64,000 nt of DNA from Erodium maritimum. Its lineage: Eukaryota > Streptophyta > Magnoliopsida > Geraniales > Geraniaceae. The notes under the pieces were generated by a model. It saw only the letters and a list, made by a program, of their open reading frames with translations, did no database searches and was not told the DNA's origin. Numbering within the stretch: the first letter of the stretch is position 1; every line of letters begins with the position of its first letter. Where the stretch lies: contig OY997591.1 in the NCBI GenBank assembly GCA_963921825.1, positions 44,289,825 through 44,353,824 on the forward strand, read 5' to 3'. The position numbers were made by a program, and so were the translations under genes. This document shows positions 21,563-34,332 of the stretch, piece by piece.

Positions 21563-22180
21563 ATGGCTAACACATCAGCGAACGGTGATAGTTTGTCATT
21601 GAAAACCATACTTGACCGGGTCAAGCTTGATGGGACAAACTATCTGGACTGGTACAGAGTTTTGAGGATGGTCCTCAAATTCTAAACGCAAAGGACATAT
21701 CCTTGATAAGGCTATCCCTTATGTCCAGAAAATGAAGGGGCATCTCGAACATCTTAATTGACTGGGTCTTAAGATAGTGTCGGAGATAGCAACAAACATG
21801 GGTCTGCGCTCGCTTCCTCGTGTATATGATGAGTTCATCGTGAATTATCATATGCACGATATGGACAAGACCAAGTCAGAGTTACATGGCACGTTTGTAA
21901 CTGCTGAGAAGAATATAAGGGATCTAGGATCCAAGGATATTCTGATGGTCAGAAAGGGATCCAGTTTCGGGAGGGAAACTGGTTGTGGCAAGGGCAAGGC
22001 CCCTGCACACTTGGCAAGAAAGATGAGACACACGATCGCTCCTAACCGTCCAAGGACTGGGGGTCCTCAAGGGAGGTTGAGGAGGATGAGATTGTCTGCT
22101 TCTACTGCCAGAAGCCTGATCATTGGATTCGGAATTGCGGGAAAAACCAGGATGATCTAAAGAAGGGCAGCGGGACTGCG
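21563..22180 (+). pseudogene. Cop-1 gag
   Basis: ATG at 21563 opens MANTSANGDSLSLKTILD, then GTNYLDWYRVLRMVLK, the N-terminal block of plant Copia gag (UBN2 type). A stop follows after about 40 codons and several frameshifts after that. Downstream the CCHC zinc knuckle is intact near 22095-22137 (CFYCQKPDHWIRNC), which would bind the genomic RNA. The same segment in Cop-2 has lost its last Cys. It cannot yield a full capsid protein. Confidence 0.85.
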
Positions 22181-23518
22181 CCATCTTTAGGTATTAACCT
22201 AATAGAGCTACATCTCGCTACTTCCAAATATTCATGGGTATTGTATACCAAGGGTGAATCTCACATACGCACTGACGTGTAGTGGTTAGAAGGTAGGAGA
22301 TGATTGGAGAAGAAAAAATTGGACCTCAAAGTGGACAACAAGTAAGGGTTGTAGCGACTGCTGTAGGATCCATGGGTCTTCATCATCCAAATAGCCTTGT
22401 TGTGTTTTGAACAATATATTGCATACCTATTAGGATCATTATATTTGTATCCGTGTTAGACACCGAAGGATATAATATGAATATTGGAAATTGGATTTTC
22501 AATATTCTATGCAATGATATGTTTAAACAAACTTGGTTGGAGGATTGTACATATTGGATATGGTGACAATGCCTCAAGCTCTAATTATAAGGTTGATACC
22601 AAAAGGTCTAAATCCGATAATTTAGACCATACTCTGTTAAGGCACTGTCATTTAGGTCTCATAATCAAGAAACGCATATCAGCACTTGACAAGTGCGGAC
22701 ATTGAGGTCCATTCGAATTTCATTCAAATAATAAATGCAAGGCTTGTTTGTTGAAGCAAAATGACTAAAGCGCCCTTCATCGATCGCGGTGATAGGGCGG
22801 GTGAATTATTGGAATGACACACTCGGATGTATAGACCAATAAGTTCGCTTGCCAGGAGGGGTTTTAGCTACTTTATCACATTTACTGATGGTTGCAGTAA
22901 ATACGATTATGTCTATTCGATAAGACATAAGTCTAAAACTTTTGATAAATTCAAAGAGTTCAAGACTGAAGTAGAAAACAAGCTCGAGAAAAGTATTAAG
23001 GCTCTTCGATTGGATCAAAGTGGAGAATACTTAACTACAGAGTTTTAGATCATCTAAAAGAGAATGGGATCCTTCGGAATGGACTCCTCCCGGGACACCG
23101 TAGTTGAGAGGTGTAGCCGAACGGAGAAATCGGACATTGTTGGACAATGGTCTGATCCATGGTCACTTGGACTGATCTCCCTATCTCTTTCTGGGGTTTT
23201 GCTCTGGAGACGACCGCATTCATTTTGAATCGGGCTCCTACGAAGGCTGTGGAAGGGACACCATTTCAGAAATGGCACGGGGGGAGGCCCGTTTTGTCCT
23301 TCCTAAAGATTTGGGGTTTCGAGGCTTATGTGAAGCGGTTAGTTTACATTAAGCTCGAACCAAGATCTAAGAAATGCAGCTTCGTAGGGTATCCCAAGGA
23401 AACAAGGGGATACTACTTCTACAAACCAAGTGAGAACATGGTGTTCGTCACTCGGATGGGGTCTTTGTGCAAAGGGAGTTTGTTTTCAAAGACGTCAGTG
23501 GGAGGGATGTACATCTAG
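22181..23518 (+). pseudogene. Cop-1 protease and integrase
   Basis: The protease region near 22225-22270 reads SWVLYTKGESHI where Copia proteases have DTG followed by C.SHI, so the catalytic triad is gone. The integrase follows in several frames: RPISSLARRGFSYFITFTD near 22830, KALRLDQSGEYLTTEF near 23010-23046, and a C-terminal segment 23159-23518 with LPISFWGFALETTAFILN and FVGYPKETRGYYFY. Part of the N-terminal zinc-binding region is present but broken (CKACLL). Multiple stops and shifts make it non-functional. Confidence 0.85.
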
Positions 23519-25215
23519 AAGGAGTTCAAGATGGTACAGGTGCCTCTGAACCACATGACAACCTAGTAGAAGAGCCTGAAGTGGTCGTAGAGCAGGAACC
23601 AATTCCTGTAACAATTCCTGAAGGTCCAAGGCAAACTGGAAGGATTAGTCACCCATCTTCGAGATATGGTTGTTTTGTGTCTGGAGGTGACAGTGAGCTG
23701 ATGGTGGATCATGAGGATCCAGCCACCTTTCCAGGAAGCCATGGATGGGTCCGACTCCGAGTTATGGCTGGGAGCCATGAGGGAGGAAATGCAATCCATG
23801 TCGGATAACCAAGTCTAGGAACTGGTTGATCCCATCGATGGTGTGAGCACCATCGGATGGAAATGGATCTTCAAGGTGAAGATGGACATGGATGGCAAGC
23901 CTCTGACCTACAAAGCCCGACTGGTTGCAAAAGGTTATAGGCAAATCCAATGGATTAACTATGAGGAAAACTTCTCAACAGTGGCTATGGTCAAATCTAT
24001 CTAGATTCTTCTTGACATAGTTTCGTATCTTGATTACGAGATATGGCAAGTGGATGTCAAAAAAGCTTTTAAACGGGAATTTGACTGAGGACGTTTTATG
24101 TCTCAGCCCGAAGGTTTTGACGATCCGAAGAATAAGGGATAGATTTATAAGTTGTTGAAATCCATTTGTGGATTGAAACAAGCTTATCGGAGTTAGAATC
24201 TTAGTTTTGATAAAGCTGTAATTGGATTCGGCTTTGTCAAGAACGAAGATGAGCCTTGCGTTTACAAGAAGGCTAGTGGGAGTAAGATTGCCTTTCTGGT
24301 GTTGTATGTCGATGACATACTACTTATCGGAAACGACGTCCCTGTTTTAAACGAGACCAAAAGCTTGGAGGGGACGTGTTTTGCGATGGACTTAGGCGAG
24401 TCTGCTTATATCTTAGGGATTAAGATATATAGAGATCGCACCAAGAGGCTCGTGGGATTAAGTCAGAGCACCTAAGTGAACAATGCATTGAGTAGGTTCT
24501 CAATGCTCGATTCAAAGAAAGGATTCTTATCCGCTCGTCATGGCATTAATTTCAACAAGACTCGGTGTCCTAAAACACCTGATGAGCTGAAAATGATGAT
24601 GCGAATCCCATGCACCTGGGAGGGGCAGGATCGATCATATATGCATGACATATACGAGACTGGATGTCTTGTATGCCTTTTGTTGTACCAGCAGACATCA
24701 GTCTGACCCTTGGGGAAAGATGATTCTGAACTAGTCATTAGAGGACGCTAGTTTCCAAACAGATTAAGATGATTTTAGAAGTCAGTCAGGACATTTGTTT
24801 ACGCTGATTGACGGTGCTGTCAACTGGTAGAGCATGAAGCAAGATACCGTCGTTGAGTCCACGACAGAGGCCGAGTACATAGCGGCTGCAGGGGCAGCCA
24901 AGGAGGCTATATGGATTTGGAAATTCACGGCAGGGTTAGGCGTAATTCAAAACCCGCCTAAGCTCGGTGAACCGATTTTGCGACAACACTAGGGCTATTG
25001 CTCAAGCTAAAGAGACCAAATCGCATAACAAATCCAAACATGTACTGCAGGGATATCACCTAATCAGAGAGATTCTGAACAGAGGTGATGTGAAGATCAC
25101 GTATATTGCAACGGATGATATCATAGCCGACCCGATTGGCCAAAGCGCTCTCGTTACCCAAGCACGAGAGACTAATAAGGCAATGGGATTATATTGGAAT
25201 TTAGATTGGAGCTAG
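23519..25215 (+). pseudogene. Cop-1 reverse transcriptase and RNase H
   Basis: After a linker, the RT begins near 23770 (AMREEMQSMSDNQV), with WKWIFKVKMDMDGK, ARLVAKGYRQ and WQVDVKKAF in succession. The catalytic box YVDD is intact at 24305-24316 (LYVDDILLIGNDV). The following RNase H region reads ESTTEAEYIAAAGAAKEA near 24855-24910 and continues in the open frame 24967-25215 (DNTRAIAQAKE, then HLIREILNRGDVKI). Stops and frameshifts occur throughout. The polypurine tract follows the last frame. Confidence 0.88.
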
Positions 25216-25216
25216 G

Positions 25217-25229
25217 GCAAGTGGGAGAT
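25217..25229 (+). other. polypurine tract of Cop-1
   Basis: GCAAGTGGGAGAT immediately precedes the 3' LTR; Cop-2 has the same at 32632-32644. Confidence 0.85.
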
Positions 25230-25869
25230 TGTTAGACTTTATGCCCGTAGCCCAATCGTAAATGTCCAAATGTAAATATCATCGTTGGCAATATAACAAA
25301 GCGGCTTTTGATATTACTTAAGTGTTGGAGTAATATGTCGTATGTGTTTCCGATCTATGCCCACTATGCGAATAGAACCATAGTTCAGGATGGATCACAC
25401 TCGACGGGGTCCCTAGTCAATAGTCTTCGCTGGAAGCGACTAGTATGAAAGATGACTCTTGATGGCTTACGTTCTATTGGCCATAGGAAAGGTTTCCGGA
25501 GTCTGATCATAAACATCATGTGTGGGACATGATGTTGGACGACCCGACCTGAATATGTTCCATAGATTGAGTCATGAACATGTTCAGAGTCGTTGCTTGT
25601 CAGGTATCCTTAGACCGAGGAGTCTATATGATTGTTATGCAGTAAACAACCAAGTTTGACCTGAAAGCCCAACGTTGCACCGTGACTGGGCTTCCATAAC
25701 GGCCAGGATTGGCTTGGGGAATGACTGCATGAGTGACATGATAGGCGGCTAAGGGATGTATCCATCATACTACGGTATGGGAAAGATATCTAGTTCACGG
25801 CCGCTTGATCGAGAGTGACTGACGGGAAAAGCATGGCCATGCGCATGATATGGGATATCATAAGGGTCA
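25230..25869 (+). mobile_element. 3' LTR of Cop-1, left part
   Basis: Matches 18141-18779 almost perfectly, then stops at the Cop-2 insertion. It resumes at 34333. Confidence 0.93.
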
Positions 25870-27557
25870 TGTTAGTCTTAGTGCCCGTAGTTCAATCCTA
25901 AATGTCCAAATGTATATATCATCGTTAGCAATAAAATTAAAGCGGCTTTATATTACTTATGTGTTGGAGTAATATATCGATGTGTGCTCTGATCTATGCC
26001 CACCATGCGAATAGAACCATAGATCGAGATAGATCACACTCGATGGGTCCCTAGTCAACAAAGCTTCACTAGAAGCGACTAGTATGAAAGATGGCTCTTT
26101 ATGGCTTACGTTCTGTTAGTCATTGGAATGGGATTCCGGAGTCTGATCATAGATATCATGTGGGACATGATATTGGACGACCCGCCCTGAATATGTGCCA
26201 TAGATAAAGTCATGAACATATTCAGTGTTGTAGCTTGTTATGTATCCTTAGACCAAGGAGTCTTTGTGATCGCTATGTAGTCAACAACTGAGTTTGACCT
26301 GAGCCTAACGTTGTCCGTAACAGGGCTTCCATAACGGCCAGGATTGGCTTGGGGACGGGCTACATGAGTGACACGAAAGACGGCTAAGGGATTTATCCCT
26401 CGTACTAAGGTATGGGAAAGATATCGGTTCTCGGCCGCTTGATCGAGAGTGACTGGAAGAATAGCATGGCCATGCACATGATACTGGGTATCATATCTTC
26501 AGTCATCTCACATATCAAGGAACGGTGATTGAGAATAATAAGGATGACGGCTCTATGCCTTATCTCAATCAGGATATCGGAGATAAAATGATAATGACAG
26601 GGACGACGGAAAGGTTAGAATCGACAGGGTCGATTCGCTATGCAGTGTCAGGCAATACTAAAGTCTCGTTAGTTGCCACTTAAATAGGATCAAGTAAAAT
26701 GGGATTTTACGTTGATCTATTGACATGCATAAACCTAAGGGTCACACCGGAGGATGAAACTCATTGACACATTTATGGAGAATGGCCAAAAGGGAGTTGT
26801 CTTGGGACATGACCAAAACTGGGTTTTGGGTCATGTGCCCGTACGTGAATAGGACTTTACGGATCGAGACAAGGCTTGGAGTCTTGGGATTGATCGCGTC
26901 GGATAATGTTGGACATTTCCGGTATGGAAGGCTTGGAGGCGATGAGCGAATCACGGGACCTCGTTAGAAATGGCCACGGGCCATGTTCCAAGAGGCCCAT
27001 GAAAGGCCCATGCAACCAAGGCCCATAGAACTAATTAATCAAGTCTTGATTAATTAGTACTAAGTAAGCAAGACAAGGATTAAGGTGTTGGTGATTCACC
27101 ACCTAACCCAATCTTGTCTTGCCATACTTTGTCCTATTTACACCTTACTTGACACCATACTTGTCCCATGCCTTTAGTTGGACAAGTATGGGTTTTGTTA
27201 TGTTTAATTCATCTTTTTTCAACATAACAAACACAAGACAAGAATAGGAAACACATTTTCTCTCCCTCTTCCATGGCCATTTCGGGTTTGGCTAGTTTCC
27301 ACCTCCATGTTTGTGTTCTTGAGTCTTCAAAGAGAAGAACTACGTGGCTTTGATTCCCATGTGGATACGTAGGCGTCTTGGAGACTCAAGCCAATCATTC
27401 GTTACCCGGTGTTCTTGTTTTGGTAAGAACTAGTTCTGAATTTTTCTCTTGTGAATCCATTCTTTGTTAGTTGTTTCATGGTTTTAATCGTCTCTTGGTT
27501 TTCCTTGATTTTCCGCTGCGAGTTGGTTCATCTCCAACCCTACCTCGAGACCCAACA
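25870..27557 (+). mobile_element. 5' LTR of Cop-2 (1688 bp)
   Basis: From TGTTAGTCTTAG to CGAGACCCAACA. The internal frames at 26238-26477, 26742-26954 and 26764-26967 recur in the 3' LTR simply because the LTRs are nearly identical. Confidence 0.95.
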
Positions 27558-27558
27558 G

Positions 27559-27570
27559 TGGTATCAGAGC
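27559..27570 (+). other. primer-binding site of Cop-2
   Basis: TGGTATCAGAGC, one base after the LTR end, as in Cop-1. Confidence 0.95.
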
Positions 27571-29118
27571 CGTGCTACCTTCGGGATTCACAAGACGGTG
27601 TTCAAAGTTTCGGTTTTGCTTGAAAGTTTCGTTTTTGGCATGTTGTTTTGCTAAATTGTTTGATAACATGTTTTAAATTCTTGTTCATGGATTTAATGCA
27701 TGTAAAATGAATTTTTGAAAATTATTTCAAATCTGGAAGTTTTGAAATTTTTTTTTGATTTTTCGGGTCTCGGGAGCGGGACTCTCGGGGAGCCGAAACC
27801 GGGACCGAACGGGGCTCCGTTGGACGGAGCTAGGCTAAGCATGACCATTGGATGGTTGATATGCCAATGCTAAACCGTTTTGTTAGTTATGACGAGTTTG
27901 GAACCGTCATGACGAACTCGAAGATCAAATGTTCAAAAGTTTCATTTTTGAACGGTTTCGATAAACCGAGCATCAAAAAAAAATTTCGAAACTTGGCTAT
28001 TAATTAAAACCGAAAAATCACATGATGTTTGATAACATTCTTGTTTGATAACACGATGTGTGATGTGATGTTGGCATGGTGTACATAATAACCCCGAGCT
28101 CGATTTAATTATTTATCGCTTTTCACGGCCTGCGAGCCGTTTGTGTTAGCGTGTAATTATTCTTTCAAGGTGTGGTCGTCGAACCACTTGTTTGTAATAT
28201 TTATTTATTCCCGACCTACGAGTCGTGTATTAAATTGTAATATTTTACTCAAGATGAAGAAAGGGCGAAAAGGTCATTTGGTGGCTTTTCGGGTGTTGGC
28301 ATCGGCTTGGAGTCGGTGGAGCTCAAGAAGCTAGTGGGAGTTAGTTTAGGGGGCTATTATGTGCACATTTATCGCTTTATGCTTGGTTTAGTTTATGCAT
28401 GATTAATTCTATGTGTTTTAGAATTGCATGCTTAACTTTATTTACCGAGCATATCACCTCACATGCAAAGATAAAATTGGAATTTTAATCCTTGTGTGTG
28501 AACCCTTAGAACCGTCATTGCATTGGATGTAGTTGACGGGTTCAAAGGAAGAATTACATTGGATGTAATTTGAGGCATCATTGCATTTGGAATGTAGTTG
28601 ATGTGCTCATCGCATCTAGGATGTGCCAAAGTTTTGAACACAACTGGACAAGTAAAAGCGGGTCATGTCCGATACCTCCCAATCATCAACACCTTACTAC
28701 CTCCCCGTCCTATGGTTGTCGTGCGCATTAGCGGAGCATCCATGGGAAGGCGGGGTAGTAGGTTTGGACGACATATGTGGGTGTCGTGCGCATTAGCGGA
28801 GCACCTACATAGTGACGGGCCATAGTTGAAAATTGGTGGACCCGACTACGATTCTAAGCCTGAGGTTGAGCTAGGGTAACAGATAGGGTAAGCCGTGTAC
28901 ATAAGTGCATACCCTAGCCAAGAGTCACATTGGATGTGATTGGATGGAGTCCTACCTACATAGCTCGATTAAGTGGTGAGCATTAGTTCAGCTTAATCGA
29001 GTGAATCAAGGATCTTGGTTTCAGATTCTAAAGGTTTAGAATTGATTGTTGGTGTTTAAGCTTGATCTTCATAAAATTTATTCAGTTTACTGATTGAATT
29101 TTATCTGTTGTAGATCAA
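27571..29118 (+). other. leader of Cop-2
   Basis: About 1.55 kb with no credible gene, colinear with 19927-21562 and carrying the same GTGTCGTGCGCATTAGCGGA direct repeat (about 28717 and 28780). Confidence 0.75.
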
Positions 29119-29630
29119 ATGGCAAATTCAGCGAACATTAATAGTTTGTCATTAAAAACCATTCTTGACAGGGTCAAGCTAAATGGGACAAACTATTTGG
29201 ACTGGTACAGAATTTTGAGGATAGTCCTCAAGTCTGAACGCAAAGAATATGTCCTTGACAAGGCTGTCTCTAAGACCATATCAAAGTTACATGAAGTGTC
29301 ATCAGCTGCTGAGAAGAATATCTCAGGGATCTGGGATCCAAGGATATTCTGATGGTCAACAAGGGAATTGGAAGTGGCAAGGGCTGGGCCCATGCGCACG
29401 TGGCAGGAAAGATGAGACACCTGAGAATGTCTGCTTCTACTGCCAACAGCCTGTTCATTGGAACCGGGATTACAGGAAGTTCACGGCTGATCTGAAAAAG
29501 GGCAGTGGGACTGCGCCTTCATCAAATAGCCTGGATGATCTGAAGAAGGGTAGTAGGACTGCGCCTTCATCAGGAAACCTGGATGATCTAAGGAAGGGCG
29601 GTGGGATCGTGCCTTCATTCGGTATTAACT
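29119..29630 (+). pseudogene. Cop-2 gag
   Basis: ATG at 29119 opens MANSANINSLSLKTILDRV and GTNYLDWYRILRIVLK, the same gag start as Cop-1. The body between the N-terminal block and the region before the zinc knuckle is deleted: KTISKLHEVSSAAEKN joins segments that are some 180 bp apart in Cop-1. The zinc knuckle near 29430-29475 reads CFYCQQPVHWNRDY, with the final Cys replaced. Downstream, a 60-bp unit coding for DDLKKGS.TAPSS is repeated about three times (29487-29610), absent from Cop-1. Confidence 0.85.
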
Positions 29631-30990
29631 CTATAGAGCTACATCTCTCTACTTCCAAAGATTCATGGGTATTAGATACCATGACTGAATCTCACACATG
29701 CACTAATATATGGTGGCTGAAAGTAGGAGAGATTTGGAAAGCACGAAATGGACCTCAGAGTTGTGGCAACTGCTGTAGGATCCATGAGTCTTGCTTTGCC
29801 AAGAGGCCTTGTCTTAGTATTGTATAATGTATATTGCATACCTACTTTTAGTAGGAATATTATATCTGTATCCGTGTTTGACAAGGAAGGATATAATGTT
29901 AATATTGGAAATGGAGTTTTCAATGTACTATGCAATGATATGTTTTATACCAGACTGACATGGTTGGAGGATTGTACATATTAGATATGGGTAACAATGC
30001 CTCAAGTTCTATATATTCCGTTAATACCAAGAGGTCTAAATCCAACGATTTAAACCTAACTCTGTTATGGTACTGTCATTTGGGTCGCATAAACAAGAAG
30101 CGCCTATCAACACTTCAGAAGTGCGGGCTTTCAAGTTCATTCGAATTCCATTCGATCGATAGGTGCAAGGTTTGTTTGATGGGAAAAATGACTAAAGTGC
30201 CCTTTATCGATCGCGATGAAAGGGCGGGTGAATTATTGGAGCTGATACACTCGAATGTGTGTAGACCAATAAGTTCACTTGCCAGGAGGGGTTTTAGCTA
30301 CTTTATCACATTTACTGATGATTACAGTAAATATGGTTATGTCTATTCGGTGAGACATAAGTCTGAAACTTTTGATAAATTCAAAGAGTTTAAGACTATA
30401 GTAGAAAACCAGCTCGACAAAGGTATTAAGGCACTTCGATTGGATCGAGGTGGAAAATACTTGACCACAAAGTTATTAGATCATCTAAAAGAGAATGGGA
30501 TCCTTTTGGAATGGACTCCTCCTAGGTCACTGTAGTTGAAAGGTGTAGCCAAACGGAGAAATCGGACATTGTTAGAAAATGGTCTGTTCCATGATTAGTT
30601 GGACTGATCTCCCAATCTCTTTAGGGGTTTTGCTCTAGAGACGACCGCATTCATAGTGAATCGGGCTTCGACGAATGGTGTGGAAGGGACACCATTTTAA
30701 AAATGGTACGGGATGATGCCCGCTTTGTCCTTCCTAAAGATTTGTGGTTGCGAGGCTTATGTGAAACATTTGGTTTCGACTAAGCTCGAACCAAGATCTG
30801 AGATATGCACCTTCGTGTGGTATCCCAAAGCAACAAGGGGATACTATTTCTACAATCCCAGTGAGAACATGGTGTTCGTCGCTTGGGGTGGGGTCTTTAT
30901 GGAAAAGAAGTTTTGTTTCAAAAGACGTCATTGGGAGGACTGTGCATCTCGAAGAAATTCAGGATGGTACAGATCTGTCTAAACCAATTG
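29631..30990 (+). pseudogene. Cop-2 protease and integrase
   Basis: The protease motif near 29661-29700 is SWVLDTMTESHTC: Asp-Thr is kept but the Gly of DTG is not. The best-preserved integrase stretch is the frame 29960-30535, with GKMTKVPFIDRDERAGELL, then LIHSNVCRPISSLARRG, then YFITFTDDYSKYGYVYS and LRLDRGGKYLTTK. The catalytic Asp in TDDYSK is present; the terminal Glu of the usual GGE is Lys here (GGKY). The C-terminal part follows at 30713-30982 after a frameshift. The enzyme is predicted inactive. Confidence 0.85.
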
Positions 30991-32600
30991 ACAACCCAGT
31001 AGAAAGGAGCCAAAGATTGTCGTAGAGTGAAAACCAATTCCTGTTACAATTTCGGAAGGTCCAAGGCGATTTGAAAGGGTCAATCTTCCACCTCCAAGAT
31101 ATGGTATCCGGAGGTGACAATGAAGTCATGGTGGATCACGATGATCCAGCCACCTTTCAAGAAGTCGTGGATGGGCCCGACTCCGAGTTATGGCTGGGAG
31201 CCATGAGGGAGGAAATGCAATCCATGTCGGACAACCGAGTCTGGGAACCGGTTGATCCCATCAATGGTGTGAGGACCATCGGATGCAAATGGATCTTCAA
31301 GGTGAAGATGGACATGGACAAAAACCCTCTGACCTACAAAGCTCAACTGGTGGCGAAAGGTTATAGGCAGATCCAATGGATTGACTATGAGGAAACCTTC
31401 TCCCTAGTGGCTATGGTCAAAATCGATCCAAATTCTTCTTGACATAACTGCGTATCATAATTACGAGATATGGCAAGTGGATGTCAAAACCGCTTTCCTA
31501 AATGGAAATTTGACTGAGTACGTTTGTATGTCTCGGCCCAAAGGTTTTGACGATCCGAAGAATAAAGGAAAGATTTATAAGTTGTTGAAATCCATTTATG
31601 GATTGAAACGAACTTCTCGGAGTTGGATCCTTCGTTTTGATGAAGCTGTAATTGGATTTGGCTTAATCAAGAGCGAGGATGAATCTTGCGTTTATAAGAA
31701 GGCTAGTGGGAGCAAGATTACCTTTCTGGTTCTCATTGAAAACGACATCCCAACCTTGCACGAGACTAAAGCTTGGTTGAGGAAGTGTTTTTCAATAAAG
31801 GACTTAGGCGATGCTTCTTATATCTTAAGGATTAAGATATGTAGAGATCGCACCAAGAGGGTCTTGGATTTAAGTCAGGGAACCTATGTGAACAAGGCAT
31901 TGAGTAGGTTCTTAATGCTCGATTCAAAGAAAGGACTCTTACCCACTAGTCATGGCATTCATCTCAGCAAGACTCAGTGTCCTAAGACACCTGATGAGCT
32001 GAAAAGGATGATGAGAATCCTATGCGCCTGGGGGCAGGATCGATCATATATGCCATGACATGTATGAGACCAGACGTCTCGTAAGCCTTATGTTGTACCA
32101 GTAGACATCATTCTAACCCGGGGGAAAGATGATGCTGAACTAGTCGTCGAAGGATGAGTAGACGCTAGTTTTCCAAGACAAATCCAGATGACTTTAGAAG
32201 TCAATCAGGATATGTGTTTACGCTGAATGGCAGAGCTTTAGCTGGGACAGCGTAAAGCAAGATATCATTGCCGAATCTACGACAGAGGCCAAGTACATGG
32301 ATGCTGCAGAGGCAGCTAAGGAGGCTATGTGGATTTGGAAATTCATGGCAGGGCTGGGTGTAATTAAAAACCCATCCAGCCCGGTGAATCCATCTTGCGA
32401 CAACACAAGGGCCATTGCGCAAGCTAAAAGCCTAGATCGTATAACAAATCCAAACATGTACTGCGGCGTATCCACCTCATCAGATAAATACTGAACTGAG
32501 GTGAAGTGAAGATAACCGATATTGCAACAGATGATAACATAGCCAACCCTTTTACTAAGCAGTGGCACTGCCTGAACATGTTAGACATGTAAAGTCGATG
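30991..32600 (+). pseudogene. Cop-2 reverse transcriptase and RNase H, YVDD deleted
   Basis: Frame 31071-31442 carries SMSDNRVWEPVDP and TIGCKWIFKVKMDMDK. Frame 31477-32058 continues with MDVKTAFLNGNLTEYV and KLLKSIYGLKR, then FLVLIENDI where Cop-1 has FLVLYVDDILLIGNDV. Alignment shows about 21 bp missing in frame near 31730-31738, removing the catalytic YVDD. RNase H follows at about 32270-32600 (EAAKEAMWIWKFMAGLGVI, then CDNTRAIAQAK). The frame around the deletion stays open for 193 codons, so the loss is not part of general decay. Confidence 0.9.
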
Positions 32601-32631
32601 GGGACATATTGGAGTTTAGATTGGAACTAGG

Positions 32632-32644
32632 GCAAGTGGGAGAT
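32632..32644 (+). other. polypurine tract of Cop-2
   Basis: GCAAGTGGGAGAT directly before the 3' LTR. Confidence 0.85.
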
Positions 32645-34332
32645 TGTTAGTCTTAGTGCCCGTAGTTCAATCCTAAATGTCCAAATGTATATATCATCGT
32701 TAGCAATAAAATTAAAGCGGCTTTATATTACTTATGTGTTGGAGTAATATATCGATGTGTGCTCTGATCTATGCCCACCATGCGAATAGAACCATAGATC
32801 GAGATAGATCACACTCGATGGGTCCCTAGTCAACAAAGCTTCACTAGAAGCGACTAGTATGAAAGATGGCTCTTTATGGCTTACGTTCTGTTAGTCATTG
32901 GAATGGGATTCCGGAGTCTGATCATAGATATCATGTGGGACATGATATTGGACGACCCGCCCTGAATATGTGTCATAGATAAAGTCATGAACATATTCAG
33001 TGTTGTAGCTTGTTATGTATCCTTAGACCAAGGAGTCTTTGTGATCGCTATGTAGTCAACAACTGAGTTTGACCTGAGCCTAACGTTGTCCGTAACAGGG
33101 CTTCCATAACGGCCAGGATTGGCTTGGGGACGGGCTACATGAGTGACACGAAAGACGGCTAAGGGATTTATCCCTCGTACTAAGGTATGGGAAAGATATC
33201 GGTTCTCGGCCGCTTGATCGAGAGTGACTGGAAGAATAGCATGGCCATGCACATGATACTGGGTATCATATCTTCAGTCATCTCACATATCAAGGAACGG
33301 TGATTGAGAATAATAAGGATGACGGCTCTATGCCTTATCTCAATCAGGATATCGGAGATAAAAGGATAATGACAGGGACGACGGAAAGGTTAGAATCGAC
33401 AGGGTCGATTCGCTATGCAGTGTCAGGCAATACTAAAGTCTCGTTAGTTGCCACTTAAATAGGATCAAGTAAAATGGGATTTTACGTTGATCTATTGACA
33501 TGCATAAACCTAAGGGTCACACCGGAGGATGAAACTCATTGACACATTTATGGAGAATGGCCAAAAGGGAGTTGTCTTGGGACATGACCAAAACTGGGTT
33601 TTGGGTCATGTGCCCGTACGTGAATAGGACTTTACGGATCGAGACAAGGCTTGGAGTCTTGGGATTGATCGCGTCGGATAATGTTGGACATTTCCGGTAT
33701 GGAAGGCTTGGAGGCGATGAGCGAATCACGGGACCTCGTTAGAAATGGCCACGGGCCATGTTCCAAGAGGCCCATGAAAGGCCCATGCAACCAAGGCCCA
33801 TAGAACTAATTAACCAAGTCTTGATTAATTAGTACTAAGTAAGCAAGACAAGGATTAAGGTGTTGGTGATTCACCACCTAACCCAATCTTGTCTTGCCAT
33901 ACTTTGTCCTATTTACACCTTACTTGACACCATACTTGTCCCATGCCTTTAGTTGGACAAGTATGGGTTTTGTTATGTTTAATTCATCTTTTTTCAACAT
34001 AACAAACACAAGACAAGAATAGGAAACACATTTTCTCTCCCTCTTCCATGGCCATTTCGGGTTTGGCTAGTTTCCACCTCCATGTTTGTGTTCTTGAGTC
34101 TTCAAAGAGAAGAACTACGTGGCTTTGATTCCCATGTGGATACGTAGGCGTCTTGGAGACTCAAGCCAATCATTCGTTACCCGGTGTTCTTGTTTTGGTA
34201 AGAACTAGTGCTGAATTTTTCTCTTGTGAATCCATTCTTTGTTAGTTGTTTCATGGTTTTAATCGTCTCTTGGTTTTCCTTGATTTTCCGCTGCGAGTTG
34301 GTTCATCTCCAACCCTGCCTCGAGACCCAACA
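32645..34332 (+). mobile_element. 3' LTR of Cop-2 (1688 bp)
   Basis: Same length as 25870-27557 and identical apart from about five single-base changes (for example GTCATAG for GCCATAG near 32972 and AGTGCTGA for AGTTCTGA near 34210). Confidence 0.95.

Larger units (their letters stand above)
25870..34332 (+). mobile_element. Cop-2: Copia element inserted in the 3' LTR of Cop-1
   Basis: Complete in outline: two LTRs of exactly 1688 bp, PBS, leader, broken gag-pol and polypurine tract, 8463 bp in all. It is a sister family of Cop-1, with recognisably homologous LTRs and colinear genes. The two LTRs differ at about 5 positions by eye. The flanks read GGTCA and, one base after the LTR, AGTCA, an imperfect target duplication in a site that already repeats GTCA. 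It is the innermost and youngest insertion. Confidence 0.95.

Noticed and set aside
24967-25215. Independent small gene in an open frame
   Set aside because: It is the C-terminus of Cop-1 RNase H (DNTRAIAQAK, HLIREIL), directly before the polypurine tract.
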